Counted from the first letter of the stretch, positions 18,767 through 31,680 are shown. The stretch is 64,000 bases of DNA from Angiostrongylus vasorum (GCA_018806985.1 JADANN010000461.1:1984001-2048000), one strand, 5' to 3'. Notes: a model not told the origin generated them from the sequence alone. Numbers and translations are program-made.

Positions 18767-20583
18767 ATATCGCTGTTGTCCCGAAATTCCGCACGGGAAA
18801 GGAGCTCGGTCGAGAAAAATTTTTACTCCTTGAGAAAGGCAAAAAAAAGCCGCTGTATTTGGAAAACGAAGTCCCAATGCCACCATAAGCTTATAATTCT
18901 TTAGATCAATAGTCGGCTCTTGAGAAGACGCTGTCATTGACAACATTGACAAAGAGTACGACCGGGTTCATTCAACAGTTTAGCGCTAAGAAAGCTGAGA
19001 CTTCAAAAGCCGCCAAGAGACGTCTGTCTCCAGAAACACTCGAGTTGATATGCCAACTTGGAATCGCACGAGCTACGGCAGCCGCCAATTAACGTCTTAA
19101 CTTGCAAAACTATAGAGACAGGCAATAAAAGAAGATCTCAAAGAGAGAAAGAAGAGCACCAGTTATGGTCGAAGCTGGAGAGGCTGTGAAGCATTAGCAA
19201 AGCCCACCGATGCTTCGCCAATTACAAAGCCATGATTGCACTCCGAAGCCAAGACGGAACAGTTACAGCTTCAAAAGAGCGCTGAAGAAAACCATTACAA
19301 TTTTACTCCGATTTCTTTAATAGTCTTCCTACCCTTTTAAGAAATAAGGAATAATAGATATCTTTTCCGCCGTTGAAGAACCAAACAACACCGTGTTTGG
19401 AAAGGAGAACGCTTGAAGGCTTAAAGAACTTGCAAGAGACCACTCCTCTTGCCTTTCCCTACTTTACGACAGCTTTTGACTCAAATAAAATAGCAGCAAT
19501 CATGAAAGCCCTGGACAAACAGGGCGTACCTACTCAGTATATAAAAGTAGCTCCGTAGGTAATCATTAACACACTGGACTGCCTCTTCACGAGTTAACTG
19601 TCTGAAGGCAAGGTCCCTACTCAGTGGAAGACCAGCAGGACCATGTTATTGTTCAAGAAGGGCGACCTACGCGATATCGGCAACTATTGCCCAATCTGCT
19701 TGTTGTCTGTCGTCTACATACGTTTCTCTTCAGTCATCCTAAACACGACTGACAGAACACTGCACGAAGGACAGCCATGTGAGCAGGCAGGGTTTCGAAA
19801 AAAGATTTAGTACGATGGACCACATCTACACGATAACAGGGCTCATTGAAGTATCGCGAGAGTACAAAAGACTGCTCTGTCCCTCTTTCATCGATTTTCA
19901 GAAGACCTTTGGTTCAATTGAGATAGAAGCAGTAATGGAAGCTCTTGATGGTCAAGGAGTCCCCTATTAAGTACATAAAGATTTTTCGTGAGCTGTACAA
20001 AAATTTCACAACCAAGATATCACCATTCCACAACGACATTAACATTGACGTCAAAAGAGGAGTTAGGAAAGGCGGTACTATCTCGCCAAAATTATTTACC
20101 GCCACCCTCCATAACGCCATGCGAACATTGGAACGGGATAATATGGAAGTAAAAGTTGATTGTCAACAGTTATACCATCTTCGCTTTGCTTATAACATCG
20201 TCCTTATAACACCAAACATTAGCCAAGCGGAACGTGTGCATGCTGACTTTGATAAAACTTGTGGAAAGATTGGTTCTCGACAAAATCTCACAAAAAACGA
20301 TGTTCATGAGGAACGGATTGGTTTCGTACGATGCGTATGAATGACAACCGATGGACAAGAGCCGTTAGTGACTGGATTCCTCGAGATGTCAAAGGCGCAG
20401 CAGGAAGACCAACGACCGGATGGTCAGAGTTCTTCTTCAAAACTCTGTGACGAAAATATGATGCTCAAAGAGTCCTCAGAGCAAGGAGAACCCAATTTCG
20501 TGCACATGACAAGAACAAATGAGAATTTGCTGGAGAACGCCGATGAGTCACTCAACTACACACAGGACGACCGGAGATCACCC
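18767..20583 (+). mobile_element. RTE-type LINE, copy B (5' truncated, internally deleted)
   Basis: Starts in the linker after the endonuclease and runs through the RT to the 3' end. The palm motifs are altered: motif B reads GVRKGGTISPKLF where copy D has GVRQGD, and motif C reads FAYN where an active element has FADD. A deletion of ~430 bases near 20,330 joins the palm to the 3' MNDNRWTRAVSDW region. The 3' end meets the 3' end of copy C. Copy E shares the same active-site changes and several odd indels, so B and E are close relatives. Confidence 0.85.
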
Positions 20584-23410
20584 GCATCACTTGTTATTCC
20601 GTTGGTCGTCGAGTGACTCGAGCGGGCACCACCAAATCTTCCATTTTTCCCCCTCGCGTGCAAGAGTAGCCCAGTGGGCTCTGCTTACTCTAGGACACAT
20701 TGAGAATCAAATCTTCGAGGGTTTTGGTGAGGAACTTTGACCATCAGATCGGTGGTCTCCCTGCAGTGCGTATTACATCCCGAAGAATCCAATCACTAAC
20801 GACTCTTGTCCATCGGTTGCCATTCATACGCATTACGTGCTGGACCCACCTTATCTCTGGCATCTTTGATTTTTGATCGTTGATGCAGGCCGGAGCTTTG
20901 GATCCTTTGCAGTAGCTGTGTGACACCGGATACTCCTAGCATCGTCCTCTCGATAGAGCGTTCAATAACGCTGAGTAATTTCCCATCCCATTTAAGAAGC
21001 GACCCGGTTTTTGGTGTCTACGTTAAGGCAGGACGTACCGTTGAGTTGTAAAGGTGGACACGGAGTCGGGTGTCCATTTTTTGTCTTCACGACATTCTCG
21101 ATGCCCTTGAAGGCTTCCCAAGCCTTACATTTTCTTCTCCTCAACTTTGAAGCTAAGTCGTTGACCATGTTGATTTCCCGAGCCAGAGAGACATAACTGG
21201 AGCATTCGGAGAATCCGTTCCGTTGAGCGTGAATGGGGCATACGAAACGAGTCCGTTCCCCCATGAACATGGTTTTTGCGACATTAAGTCGAAGACCAAT
21301 CTTTTAATAGCCATTATCAGAGTTGGTAAGCATTCGTTCCGGTTGGCAATCGTATGATGTTATAAAAACGATATATTCAGCAAAGCGAAGGTGTAGCATT
21401 TGCCGATCATCGAATTTCTCTCCCATGTTATCCCACTCCAATGTTCGCATGACGTTCTCGAGGGTGGCAGTAAATAATTTTGGTGAGATAGTATCGCTTT
21501 GCTTAACCCCTCTTTTTGAGATCGATGTTAAATATCGTTGTAGAATGGTGATATCTTGGTTGTGAAATTTTTTCTACAGCTCATGATGAATCTTTATGTA
21601 CTGAGTAGGGACTACCTGACTATCAAGGGCTTCAATGACTGCTTCTATCTCATTTGAGTGAAGGGCCTTCTTTAAATCCATGAAAGTGAGACAGAGCGGT
21701 CTTTTATACTCTTGCGACACTTCAATGAGTCTTCTTATCGAGTGAATGTGGTCCATCGTACTAAATCCTTTCCGAAACCCTGCTTGCTCACATGGATGTC
21801 TTTCGTCCAGTGCTCTGTTAATCCAGTTTAGGCTAACTAGAGTGAAAAGTTTGCAGGCTACAGACAGCAGTCAGATTGTGCGACTGTTGCCGATATCGTG
21901 CAGGTCACCCTTTTTGAAAATAGCGCGGTCCTGCTGGTCTTCCATTGAGCAGGGACCCTGCATCCAGACAGGTAGCGTGAGAAAGCCAAGCCAGTGTGTG
22001 TACGAGGACTGGCGGATCTCCGAACCTAATGATGTTCGATTTTTTCACCGACGAAACGGAATGACGGATTTCGGAAGGGGAACCGGTGGTACGACATATC
22101 CATCCTCCTTTAATTCATATTAGGATAGCAGAACATGGCTATTGAAAAGATTTCAGTATTATTCGTGGATGATTTCCTCTATTTCCTTAATGGGCGTTGT
22201 AATTGTTCCATCTGAGCGTCGCAGTGCAGTCATCCTGGCCTTGTAACTGGCGAAGCTGCGGTGGGCTTGGCGAGTGCTTTTCCCTGCCTCTGCACCTTCG
22301 ACCATTACTGCTGCTCTTCTCTTTAAGATCCTCTTTTATCGCCTGTCTGCATTGTTTTGCAAGTTCGGACGTTAGGTCGCGGTTGCCTGCAGCTCGTGCT
22401 ATTCAACGCTGGGGTATCAGCTCGAGAGTTTCTGGAGACAGACGTCTTTTGGTGACTTTCCAGCTCTCAGCTTTCATAGCGCAAACGTGAAGATATTGAA
22501 TGAGCCGATCGTATTCCCTGGTCGATGTCATCGACAACGGTATCTTCCCGACAGCTGACTAATGAGTTGAATAAGTCGCAGTTCATAGTTGTTTTGGGAC
22601 TTCGTTTTTTTGAATTTGGTGGCTTTTTCTCCTTTCGGCGTGAAATGGAATCTTACACAGAGAAGGTGATGGTCTGATCCTGTGTAGAATTTTGAAACAA
22701 CAGCCACATCAATAAGGCAAAACGTTTGATTTACCATGATGTGGTCTATTTCGTTGTGGTACTCTCCATTGGGAGACTCCCACGTCCATCGTTGAGGGTG
22801 ACGCTTCTGGAATTGCATGTTACCATGAATGGTCCTGGTCGTTATGATAAACTCGGACAGCCGCTCACCCTGTTCGTTCTATTCTAATCCATGGGTCCCA
22901 ATGTGACGTTCTTCAGACGTTCTTCTTGTTCCAGTCGTAACGTTGAAATCACCAATGATGACCTGGAAGAATGTATGGTCTTATTTGTAGAACTTCTCCA
23001 AGTCTATATAGAACGCTTCGACTTCTTTTTTGCATTATCTGACGTTGGAGAGCAAACGACAAAGCCGGTATTGATCCAGATCTCTTTAATGGTAAGTTTG
23101 AATGAATCGATGTTCACGGACAAACTCGTGTTGCCGAGAACGTCGACGCTGGCGACTTTCTACTGTCCCTTGTTCCAAAGAACGGTTCTTCTCGACACAC
23201 GTATTCATGAATACGCCTCGTAAACACAGAAAGTATGTGTCGAATCAGCGCAGTAGAAACAGGAAGTCCTTCCCCCGGATCCATCTGCTTCTCATGGAAG
23301 CAAAGGTCGCTTTTGGTCCGCGATTAATCCCCCTATCCGCTACCTGGGGGTGCGCCACGTAGCCTCGCGACTAACCGGCTCGAGATCTCTTATATGACAG
23401 AGATCCTTGG
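20584..23410 (-). mobile_element. RTE-type LINE, copy C (nearly full span, degenerate)
   Basis: Minus strand: 5' leader (23,410-23,050), endonuclease remnants (about 23,180-22,860), the EN-RT linker with EIDHIM and YTGSDHH (22,818-22,528), RT pieces (22,500-21,300, with a DHIHSIRRLIEV stretch at 21,756-21,574), thumb pieces (21,270-20,990, 20,926-20,744) and the 3' end with a TGATG-type tail near 20,600. Every frame is broken. It abuts copy B tail to tail. Confidence 0.85.
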
Positions 23411-23494
23411 AATCGGTGATAAAGATGAAGAGCTAAAACTGAGAGTGAATAGCTAACTTATGTTTGTTTATCAATGTACTTATTTAATCCGACT

Positions 23495-23718
23495 TCACAT
23501 GTTATTCGGATGGCAGTAGTTTTCCCATTCAGTGTGTTGTGTCGTCTCCACCATCCACAAATATCTTCGGATTTGCATGTGGATTGGGCCACCATTAGCT
23601 TTGTATTCTTTATTAAAACAATTGAGTGATCCTAGCTGATCTCCTCCTGAACCGTGAGACAGCACTGCGTGCCAGATCTCCACCACGGCCGTCATCACCC
23701 TACGCCGGTCAGGTGAAT
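23495..23718 (-). CDS. Exon-like open stretch, function unknown
   Basis: Minus-strand frame of 74 codons that could begin after a TTTTCTGCATAG acceptor at 23,719 and ends at a TGA at 23,495. Composition looks coding: charged and aromatic residues with IRRYLWMVETT and a cysteine near the end. It is not part of any repeat family in this window. I do not recognise the protein, and no partner exon was found. Confidence 0.25.
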
Positions 23719-23999
23719 CTATGCAGAAAAATCTGCCAATTAGATTCACATACCGAAAGCACAGAATACTTGGTTGATTTAGCATTGAAAAAAAACTGAT
23801 GAATGGGATACTGCTTAGTGCAGAGTTATATGATGTTTTTCTATCAAAGCTTTTAAAGTATTTCGTAGCGTACTGACATCGTAGTGGATAATAGAAAGCG
23901 GAAGAAAAGGAAGAAAAAATCGCCTTCACAAAGAATGAAATGAGTCGCAATACAACTTCCACTTATCAAACACTCTGGTAACTTGCAAAAACATCTAAA

Positions 24000-24110
24000 A
24001 ACTGGTTGAGAGAATGGTAAAGCAATTGCCTTGGTGGAATAACACGTGAGCCCGCAGCAAAGGTAATCGCGGGTTCGAATCTGCTTTCCGGTCTGGTTCT
24101 TGCAAATAAC
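24000..24110 (+). repeat. tRNA-like fragment with B box
   Basis: GAATGGTAAAGCAATTGCC resembles a D-arm/A-box region, and GCGGGTTCGAATCTGC about 45 bases later is a good T-arm/B-box match. The flanks do not pair as an acceptor stem, so it is best read as the head of an unlisted SINE or a tRNA pseudogene. Confidence 0.45.
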
Positions 24111-24184
24111 ACGGTATCATTGTAGTGGTATTTTGCATGGTACTCTGCCATAAAAGAATAATAATAATAGGTAATAAATAAAAG

Positions 24185-24455
24185 CTTAAAGTGGTCGGAG
24201 GCGCTCAGCAACACACGTGGAATCTATTCGCACGTCCATGGTTCACCAACCCTTCCATCGCTCCAGGGTGGGCAAATTGGTTCCAAACTTGTCTGGGAGA
24301 ATAGCAGCACTGGCTCGATCTATTGGTAGGCCATTGCGAGTCATTGTAAAGGTCTTATATGCATTTAATCACTTCCAACGATACTTAATGAAGTCGAATG
24401 CATGGCGCATCCCTCAGAGATTTATCAACGCCGAGAGCTCTGTCTTTTACCATTT
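24185..24455 (+). mobile_element. tRNA-headed SINE-like repeat (family S2), copy e
   Basis: AGTGGTCGGAGGCGCTC head, full family body and a 3' end near GAGAGCTCTGTC. This is among the better-preserved copies. Confidence 0.75.
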
Positions 24456-25387
24456 TCAATCAGAGTATTTATAACATTGAAGGTAGATTCGCCTAGAAGA
24501 TCATATCAATATGTGAAAAACAAATCAATGAATTTATAAACTAGAACCGCATTTTAAAGCTTTGAAAAACTATATTCTTTCTACACTGACCAAAAGCTGC
24601 GATCTAGTCAAATTCAAAGCTAAACGTTTTGGCTCGTTGAACGAGATCTGATCACGTCCGATTACCGGCATCAAGTAAGCGAACGGCAAGATCCAGTGCA
24701 GGCACACAAGGGTCCATCGTTTACTAGAGTTTAGCCACTAAAAAATTCTTATTTACTATGAGAGCTAAATAGAAACATCCATCTCAACGACAGTAAATTT
24801 GTTTTGAAAATTTGTTAAATTTCGGCGATGCTAGCATCGCGCAATTCTTATCTCGTCTACTGTAGGAAATGAATGAAAATTCATTAGTAAATCCGAATTC
24901 TTGCTGTAGATTATGGGAAACTGAATATGAGCTTTCACTGCAAGAAAGCATTAGCATACGCTAAGTATAACCACGGGCTGAGCTCATTAAAGAGCTCTGG
25001 TGTTGAGCAAAGACGAATTGGGATTTTACTAATTGAAGAAAAAACAGCTCTATTCTCTTCAAATTCTATCGCTGTTTTATCTTATATTAAATCGCGTCAT
25101 TTTTTTAAGAACACTCAAAAGGCATAGAATACCACTGATTGTCTGGTTAGGTGACAAGAAGTGATATCCTGCATCCATTTACCCTTTCTCTTCCAGCAGA
25201 GTTTATAAATGAGATTGTTAAACTCGTTCTCAGCTCTCGAGGCACTATTCGTGGGCCAATTTTGTCATATATCACAGCGAAACTCGATGGTGAACAAACA
25301 CTGTCCAGGAACTACTAGGTAGCAAAAGATTCAGGATTCTATAATAATCGAGCTCACTACTATAATTTTCTTTCAGTTTCTGCTCAC
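24456..25387. other. No confidently identified gene
   Basis: AT-rich DNA downstream (minus sense) of the receptor exon at 25,388-25,610. If that gene is real, the next exon should lie here or further left, but I could not find a transmembrane-coding piece with good splice sites. Confidence 0.4.
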
Positions 25388-25610
25388 ATTTTCAGCCGTT
25401 GATCCTTTGCAACACAGGCTGACGTATCGTTGGAAGGTAATGAGGAGAATGCCAAGCACACGCAGCACTTCCGTTGTGTGGTGCTGAGTGAAACACCATG
25501 TTCCAAGATAAAACGATTGAAGGTGCCAGTAAAAATGGTTGAAAAGACGGCTTGCTCGAATTATGACACAAAAAAATAAAGTTAGCGCCACTAGTGAGGT
25601 CAGCCACACC
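25388..25610 (-). CDS. Internal exon of a serpentine chemoreceptor-like gene (TM2-TM3)
   Basis: Minus-strand exon of 223 bases with a strong TTTATTTTCAG acceptor (ending at 25,611) and a GTGAGC donor at 25,387-25,382. It encodes two hydrophobic segments, about VWLTSLVALTLFF and VLRVLGILLITF, with an extracellular-type TWCFTQHH loop between them. The second ends in QRYVSLC, in the position of the DRY motif of rhodopsin-like receptors. The minus-strand piece at 47,364-47,143 has the same layout and same phase at much lower DNA identity, which supports a gene family. QRY variants occur in nematode chemoreceptor families; an Srv-like assignment is a guess. Confidence 0.5.
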
Positions 25611-26759
25611 CTGAAAATAAAGAGAAGGCAAAAGAAAACATTTCTGGAACCTAAATATTGTTTGCTGGCAAAAATTTGATTTTTTCTCAGAAGTCTATTT
25701 AGTGTTATATTGCTTGTAAAGAAATAATAATGAATACACGTCGCAATAACAGTCGCGGGATGTTAATTTCAGGCCTTTGGGTAGGCAGTAGAGAAGCAGC
25801 TGAATACATTTCAGTGCTTTCTCAATCTTTCATGAAGTGCTTACAATGCGATAGTACCTGGTGAATTTGCCTTAGCATTATCTCCATCCGCTTTGTTCTC
25901 TCTTCTGTGCATTAATGTTCGCTTCTGCTTGAGAATGTCACAAGATGTCCTCATGCAGCAGCCGAGAAGAATTGCTCTACGAATAAGACTCTGAGCACAA
26001 GAGGTTAAAGCGAACTGTAAGCACGTTAGCCCATTTTAGAGACTGAGATCTTAGCGAAACTTAAGGCTCAGCTGCCCCCTTAAGTTTAATAAGTAATGAG
26101 CTTTGATGCTGCGCTTGGCATTACGCAGCATTTAAGAAAGCATCGTTCAAGTGCGTTATAGTTGTCGTCCACAAAATCACTGCCGTTGAAGGTGATGGCC
26201 GAAGTATCACCTCAGTGGTGGGACGCTGACAGACTGCTCGCTCGAATAATTAAGCACCAGGCGATAGATCAGTTAAATGGGTGCTGAGTTTCTCGAAAGG
26301 TTCGTTGGTCTCCTTTTTAGTTATTTACCTCTGTTATTGTCATCTTGAGGTTTTAAATGTATTGTTAAAGAACAAAATCATCAATCTGAATCTCTCCCGT
26401 CAGCTTGACATGCAAATAAAGCGATTGCTGAGATGTATCCTTCCAGATGTTTTTTACTAGTAATATGTAAAAAAAAACCTTTCTCGAAGCTTATCTGCTG
26501 GTCTAGGATTCTTTTTTCTTGGCGACAGTGTCTTCAAGAAAGCTGTAAGTGTTGACAATTTTTTTGATTAATGGAGATCAGCCAACCGCTTTCCAGTAGT
26601 TTTCCTTTTCGGGTCGTTGGAAACTGTCCCGAAATACTAATGTATATTTGTTACCAGTTGTATTAGACGCGTGGTAGCCCTGCCTTCTATGAAGTTTTTA
26701 TTTTCTTGACAAGCCGCAAGCTTTTTTTTGGTGGTATATATGCAATACTTACTTCATAC
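25611..26759. other. No recognisable gene or repeat
   Basis: The place where the first exon of the receptor would be expected on the minus strand. I saw no convincing TM1-coding piece and no repeat family member. Confidence 0.4.
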
Positions 26760-27135
26760 TTGATACTTGAATGGCCCGTCCTCACTTGATGTGCGAACTC
26801 CAGCGTAACCTCCACTTTTCGGAGATTTGCTGGTTAAGCCACTGTGGTTCCATGGAATCCTGAGGTCAGCCAGGCCAAAGTATGCCTCCGGTCTTCACCA
26901 CCACAGGCAGTCGCAGACCTTTCTGAACAGAGGTAGATTTGGCACCATGAGACGTTAATACCAGGACGGTGGTGGATCCTGGTATTGGTTTACTCTTAGC
27001 TAGGCTTCCTGATGGAAACGCCGGAGTCCTCTGCATGGGAGACCCTGCCTGGGGAATGCCCTGCTGTACATCGCAGCCTGACACCCAGGAACACCTCCCA
27101 GTCACGATGAGGCCGTGAACCGTTGATAGCTGCGA
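26760..27135 (-). repeat. Dispersed repeat R3, copy b
   Basis: Minus-strand copy, near full length, ending at the left in TACTTGATACTTGAATGGCCCG (3' end, in reverse sense), with the TACTTGA unit repeated. It lies immediately downstream of the exon-like frame ending at 27,150. Confidence 0.75.
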
Positions 27136-27149
27136 TAACAGCTTGTTCA

Positions 27150-27348
27150 TTACTGAAGCAAAGCCTTTTCCACATGGTTCTGATGCGCTTTCTTTTTCGG
27201 TAGTTCGTAAAGCTTTGCCAACATTTCCTTGATGTCAGCCGTGAAAAGAGCGACTTCGTCAACGATGCTTTTACTTGTGAACAAATCGTAAAAATCCTTC
27301 TTCGATAGTGAACGAAGCTGTTTGCCAGGTGGCTCCAATTTCTTTGGT
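27150..27348 (-). CDS. Exon-like open stretch, function unknown
   Basis: About 66 codons on the minus strand after a plausible CCTCTGCGCTAG acceptor at 27,349, ending in a stop at 27,150. The sequence is lysine-rich and helical-looking (SLSKKDFYDLF, LAKLYELPKKK), without a known motif. It does not match any repeat in the window. It may be a terminal exon of an unknown gene. Confidence 0.28.
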
Positions 27349-28359
27349 CTAGCGCAGAGGAAATGGGCCTTACATAATAAAAACATGGGCGTTCTAATAC
27401 ACAGGAGTGGTGTCTATGTGAATCGTACCACTGGACCAAAAGTCATTTACGAAGCAGGTACAGTGGCCGTTAACTCTACGGATCTGCTTCTATTACTAAT
27501 TTGGTTTCCACTGTATTTTTTTCTCACAATGTGCTTTACTTGATCATTAATATTCTGGTGTTAATAGTTTCGACGAAAAGTCTGGGCACACTTCGTTACA
27601 AACCGCTTTCTCTGGCTGATTGTGGATTACGTCTAACACAACCTTGCCACCTGCTTTTCTTCGAGCGCCGAGGTAAGCGTGGAAGGGTCTTCCTGCAAGG
27701 CCACACAGAAAGACGATTTTGTCAATTTCCAAATAAATTACTTAACAGATAACAGCGATATGGAGCCTCCTTATAGCTTCGAAATGAACATCAATATTCT
27801 TCCTCACTTCGAAGTTGGAAAGGCAGAAGTAGATGGGATTTCATTCATCTACCAATGGAATGGATTATATTATCGGTCAGATTAGCACGCTATTAAGAAT
27901 CCATTTGAAGCACAAATTACTTTTTTACGTGGCCAGACGTCACATCTACTTGGTGAATACCAGCATTTCTTGCATTCGATTCGATTTTTCCCATCCATGA
28001 ACCACGGAGGTCTTTGAATTTTTCGAGTGTGGGTCCAGCTGTTATGTGAGCATTATCGTTTACATTATGAATGTGATTAAATCGAGTTGACTTCTCCTGA
28101 ATTAACGAAGTATTCATGCTAGATCGCTCGCGCGTTGATTTCGGAAAGTTGTTTGGTTCCAAAGAAATTTAGCACCAATTTCCAGGCCCAAGGGTGTTGG
28201 AAACGTTGGTGCATCCAGACATTAACGGCATCACTACCATTGCGTCACCCGTCCATACTCCACAAATTATCGGATTATTTTAGTGAACTGGTTCATTATG
28301 TGGGCAAATAATTGTTAGTAGTGTACTTGTCGATGTGACTATTTTAGATTTGACTAATC
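27349..28359. other. Cluster of short coding-like frames, unresolved
   Basis: Three frames look more protein-like than background. They are 27,732-27,547 (minus, with PFHAYLGARRKAGG), 27,720-27,885 (plus, a possible terminal exon after a TTACTTAACAG acceptor, with FEVGKAEVDG), and 28,162-27,917 (minus, ending GHVKK then a stop). They lie on both strands and do not form one obvious gene. I recognise none of them. Confidence 0.25.
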
Positions 28360-28371
28360 ATATAGAAACTA
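28360..28371. repeat. Target-site duplication of RTE copy D, left copy
   Basis: ATATAGAAACTA here and at 31,774-31,785, flanking the RTE exactly. Confidence 0.85.
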
Positions 28372-28945
28372 CCACGGATCTCCCTTATATGAGGGATCCT
28401 GAGCCGGTTAGTCGCGATACCACGTGGCGCGTCCACAGGTGGAGCATAAGGGGGTTAATCGCGGACCAAAAGCGACCTTTGCCTTCCCTGAGACGCAGAT
28501 GGATCCAGAGGATGGACTCCCTGTTTCTGCTGCGCCGATTTAGCACATACTTTCTCCATTTACGGGGCGTATTCATGCACGCGTGTATGGGTGCGTTCTG
28601 GTTTATGCAGATTGTATTCTACGAGTCAATTTGGCCAAAAGCCTGCAATCAAGTGACAGGGAAATGAAATATAAGGGAGGCGGTTAGGAGTCGCCTCCAT
28701 CAAATAAGCTCCATGTCCACTCTGGGAGAGCCTGGCAAGCTACCCGTGAGTATACCCAGCCCCCTGAGTTCGGAGCCCAGCAAGCTATACGTGGGTATCA
28801 AAAATGCTAAACACAGTAAAAAAAACGGCTCATTCCCCTGACCCCGAAAGAGCCCCCCAATTTTGCAGCGTTGGGTAGGACGAGTACGGAGATGCTGTTA
28901 AATTCTCAGGGCCAATGAAAGCTGCCTGGATTTCAAAGACCTACG

Positions 28946-29437
28946 GTGACGATCTGTACCTACAATGCACGTACGATTGCATACGAGTCCTCGATAGAAG
29001 ACTTGCTCATGCAAGCAAGAAGGATAAAGTGCGACGTCATCGGCCTGACCGAGACTAGAAGACGCAAGCCTTTCAACGCCGTCTATGACACTGGAGAAGA
29101 ACTGTTCCTCGGAACATGCAACATTAGAGGAGTTGGCGGCGTCGGCGTTCTCTTTAACACGAGTTTGTCCATGAACATCGATTCATTCGAACAACTTACA
29201 ACCCGAATCGGACGTTTACGATTAAAAAGATGTGGATCAATTCCGGTTTTGACAATCTTCGTCGTTTACCCGCCGACATCAAACTATGACGAAGAAGAAG
29301 TCGAAGCATTCTATATGGACTTGGAGAAGTTCCACAGAGAAGACCACCAATCTTCAAGGTCACAGTTGGAGATTTCAATGCCAAGATTGGACCAAGAAGG
29401 ACGTCTGAAGAACGTCACGTTAGGACCCACGGATTAG
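28946..29437 (+). pseudogene. RTE endonuclease domain, copy D
   Basis: 163 codons with CTYNARTIA near the N-terminus, LTETRRR and VVYPPTSN. The frame slips near 29,340, so the GDFNA-equivalent is lost from this frame, appearing as 'QLEISMPRL'. The order and spacing match copy A. It is fused in the element to the RT downstream. Confidence 0.75.
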
Positions 29438-30540
29438 AATGGAACGAACAGGGTGAGCGGCTGTCTGCGTTTATCATGGCGACCAAGACAATCCATGGTA
29501 ACTCACAATCCCAGAAGTGCCACCCTCAGCGCTGGACGTCTCCCAATGGAGAGTACCATAACGAAATAGACCACATCATAGTAAATAGAAGGTCTTGCCT
29601 AACCGATGTCGCTGTTGTCCCAAAATTCTACACGGGATCAGACCACCGTCTCCTTCGTGCAAGATTCTATTTCTCGCCCAAAGGAGAAAAAAGCCGCTAA
29701 GTTCAAAAACCGAAGTCCCAGAACCACCGCAAACTGGGACTTATTCAATTAATTAGTCGGCTGTTCGGAAGATGCCGTTGTCGATAACATCGACCGAGAA
29801 TACGATCGGCTCATTCAACATCTTCACGTTAGCGCTATAAAAGCTGAGAGTCCGAAAGTCACCAAGAGACGTTTGTCTCTAGAAACACTCGAGCTAATAC
29901 GCCAGCGTGGAATCGCACGAGCTACAGGAAACCGCGAACTAACGTCCGAAACAGTGCAAAACAGTGCAGACTAAAAAGAGGAGAGCAGCAGTAATGGTCG
30001 AAGCTGCAGAGGCTGGAAAAAGCATTTGCAAAGCCCACCGAAGCTTCGCCAATTACAAGACCAAAATGATTGCACTCCGGCCCCCAGACGGAACAGTTAC
30101 AGCGTCCAGAAAGGCACTGGAGGAAATCATAACGAATACTACTCAGATCTCTTCGATAGCCACGCCCGCGTTCCGTCATATGAAATAAAGGAGGATGGAT
30201 ATGTTGTACCACCGGTTCTCCTTTCCGAAATCCAACATGCCATTTCGTCGGTGGAAAAATCGAGCAACACCAGGTCCGGACAGGATAAGAGCAGAACACC
30301 TGAAGAACCCTTCGCCAGTCCTCATAAACACACTATCTCGGCTCTTCACTCGTTACCCTGTCTGAATGCAAGGACCCTACTTAATGGAAGACCAGCAAGA
30401 CTATATTATTATTCAAGAAGGGTGACCTACACGATATCGGCAACTATCGCCCAATCTGCTTGCTGTCTTTCGTCTACAAACTTCTCACTCGAGTCATCCT
30501 AAACAGGATTGACAGAACACTGCACGATTGACACGCATGC

Positions 30541-31680
30541 GAGCAAGCAGGCTTTCGAAAAGGATTTAGTACGATAGACCACATGCACACGATAACAAGG
30601 CTCACTGAAGTATCGCGAGAGTACAAAAGACCGCTGCGTCTCACTTTCATCGATTTACAAAAGGCCTTTGATTCGGTCGAGATAGAAGCAGTCTTGGAAG
30701 CCCTGGATAGTCAAGGAGTTTCTACCCAGTAGATAAAGATTCTTCGTGAGCTGTACAAAAAATTTCACAGCCAAGGTGTCAACATTCTAGACGATATTTT
30801 CATTAACGTCAAAAGAGGTGTTAGGCAAGGCGATACCATCTCGCCAAAATTATTTACCGCCACCCTCCAGAACGTCATGCGAACATTGGAATGCGATAAT
30901 ATGGGAGTGAGAATCGATGGTCGGCAGTTACTTTATTTTCGCTTTGCTGATGACATCGTCCTTATAACACCAAACATTAGCCAAGCGGAACGTATGCTCC
31001 CCGACTTTGATAAAGCCTGTGGAAAGATTGATCTTCAACTAAATCTCACAAAAACGATGTTCATGAAGAACGGATCGGTTTCATATGCCCCATTCATGCT
31101 CAGTGGAACAAATATCTTCGGATGCTCCAGTTATATCTATCTAGGTCGGGAAATCAACATGGTGAATGACCTAGCTCCAGAGCTGAGCAGAAGGAAACGA
31201 GCGGCTTGGGTGCTTTCAACAGCATCGAGGATGTAGTGAAGAGAACAAGGATCACCCGACTCCATGCCCACTTTTGCGACTCAACGGTACTTCCTGCCCC
31301 TAACCTATGCGTCAGAAACTTGGTCGCTGCGTAAGCAGGATGAAAGGTCACTTAGCGTTATCGAACGCGCAGTCGAAAGGGCGATGCCTGGAGTATCCCG
31401 TTTCATACAAGTAAGGGAAGGGATCCGAAGCACTGATCTGCGTCGACGATCAAAAATCAAAGATGCCGTTCTGTACGCCAAACAGTCGAAGATAAGGTGG
31501 GCGGGACACGTAGTGCGTATGAATGTCAACCTATGGACAAGAGCCGTTAGTGACTGGATTCCTCGGGGTGTCAAACGTACTGCAGGAAGGCCACCGACCC
31601 GATGGTCAGAGTTCTTCACAAAGAACCATGGAGAAAGATACCATGCTCGACGAGTCTCTAGGGCGAGCAGAACCCATTAG
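30541..31680 (+). pseudogene. RTE reverse transcriptase, copy D
   Basis: Joined frames give the RT fingers with FRKGFSTIDH (near 30,550), motif A LTFIDLQKAFDSVE (near 30,640), motif B GVRQGDTISPKLF (near 30,820), motif C FADDIVLI (near 30,940), and the thumb with TYASETWSLRKQDERSL (near 31,300) and DWIPRGVKRTAGRPPTRW (near 31,555). All catalytic aspartates remain. Breaks include a TAG at 30,730, a shifted frame near 31,215 and others. Substrate and role are as for other RTE enzymes: cDNA synthesis primed at the nick. Confidence 0.8.

Noticed and set aside
23495..23718. A CP2/grainyhead transcription-factor exon (GGPIHMQI resembles GxPxxxQI)
   Set aside because: Only a handful of residues resemble that family; the surrounding residues do not align.
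24000..24110. A functional tRNA gene
   Set aside because: It has a good T-arm/B box but no acceptor stem pairing and no plausible anticodon arm.
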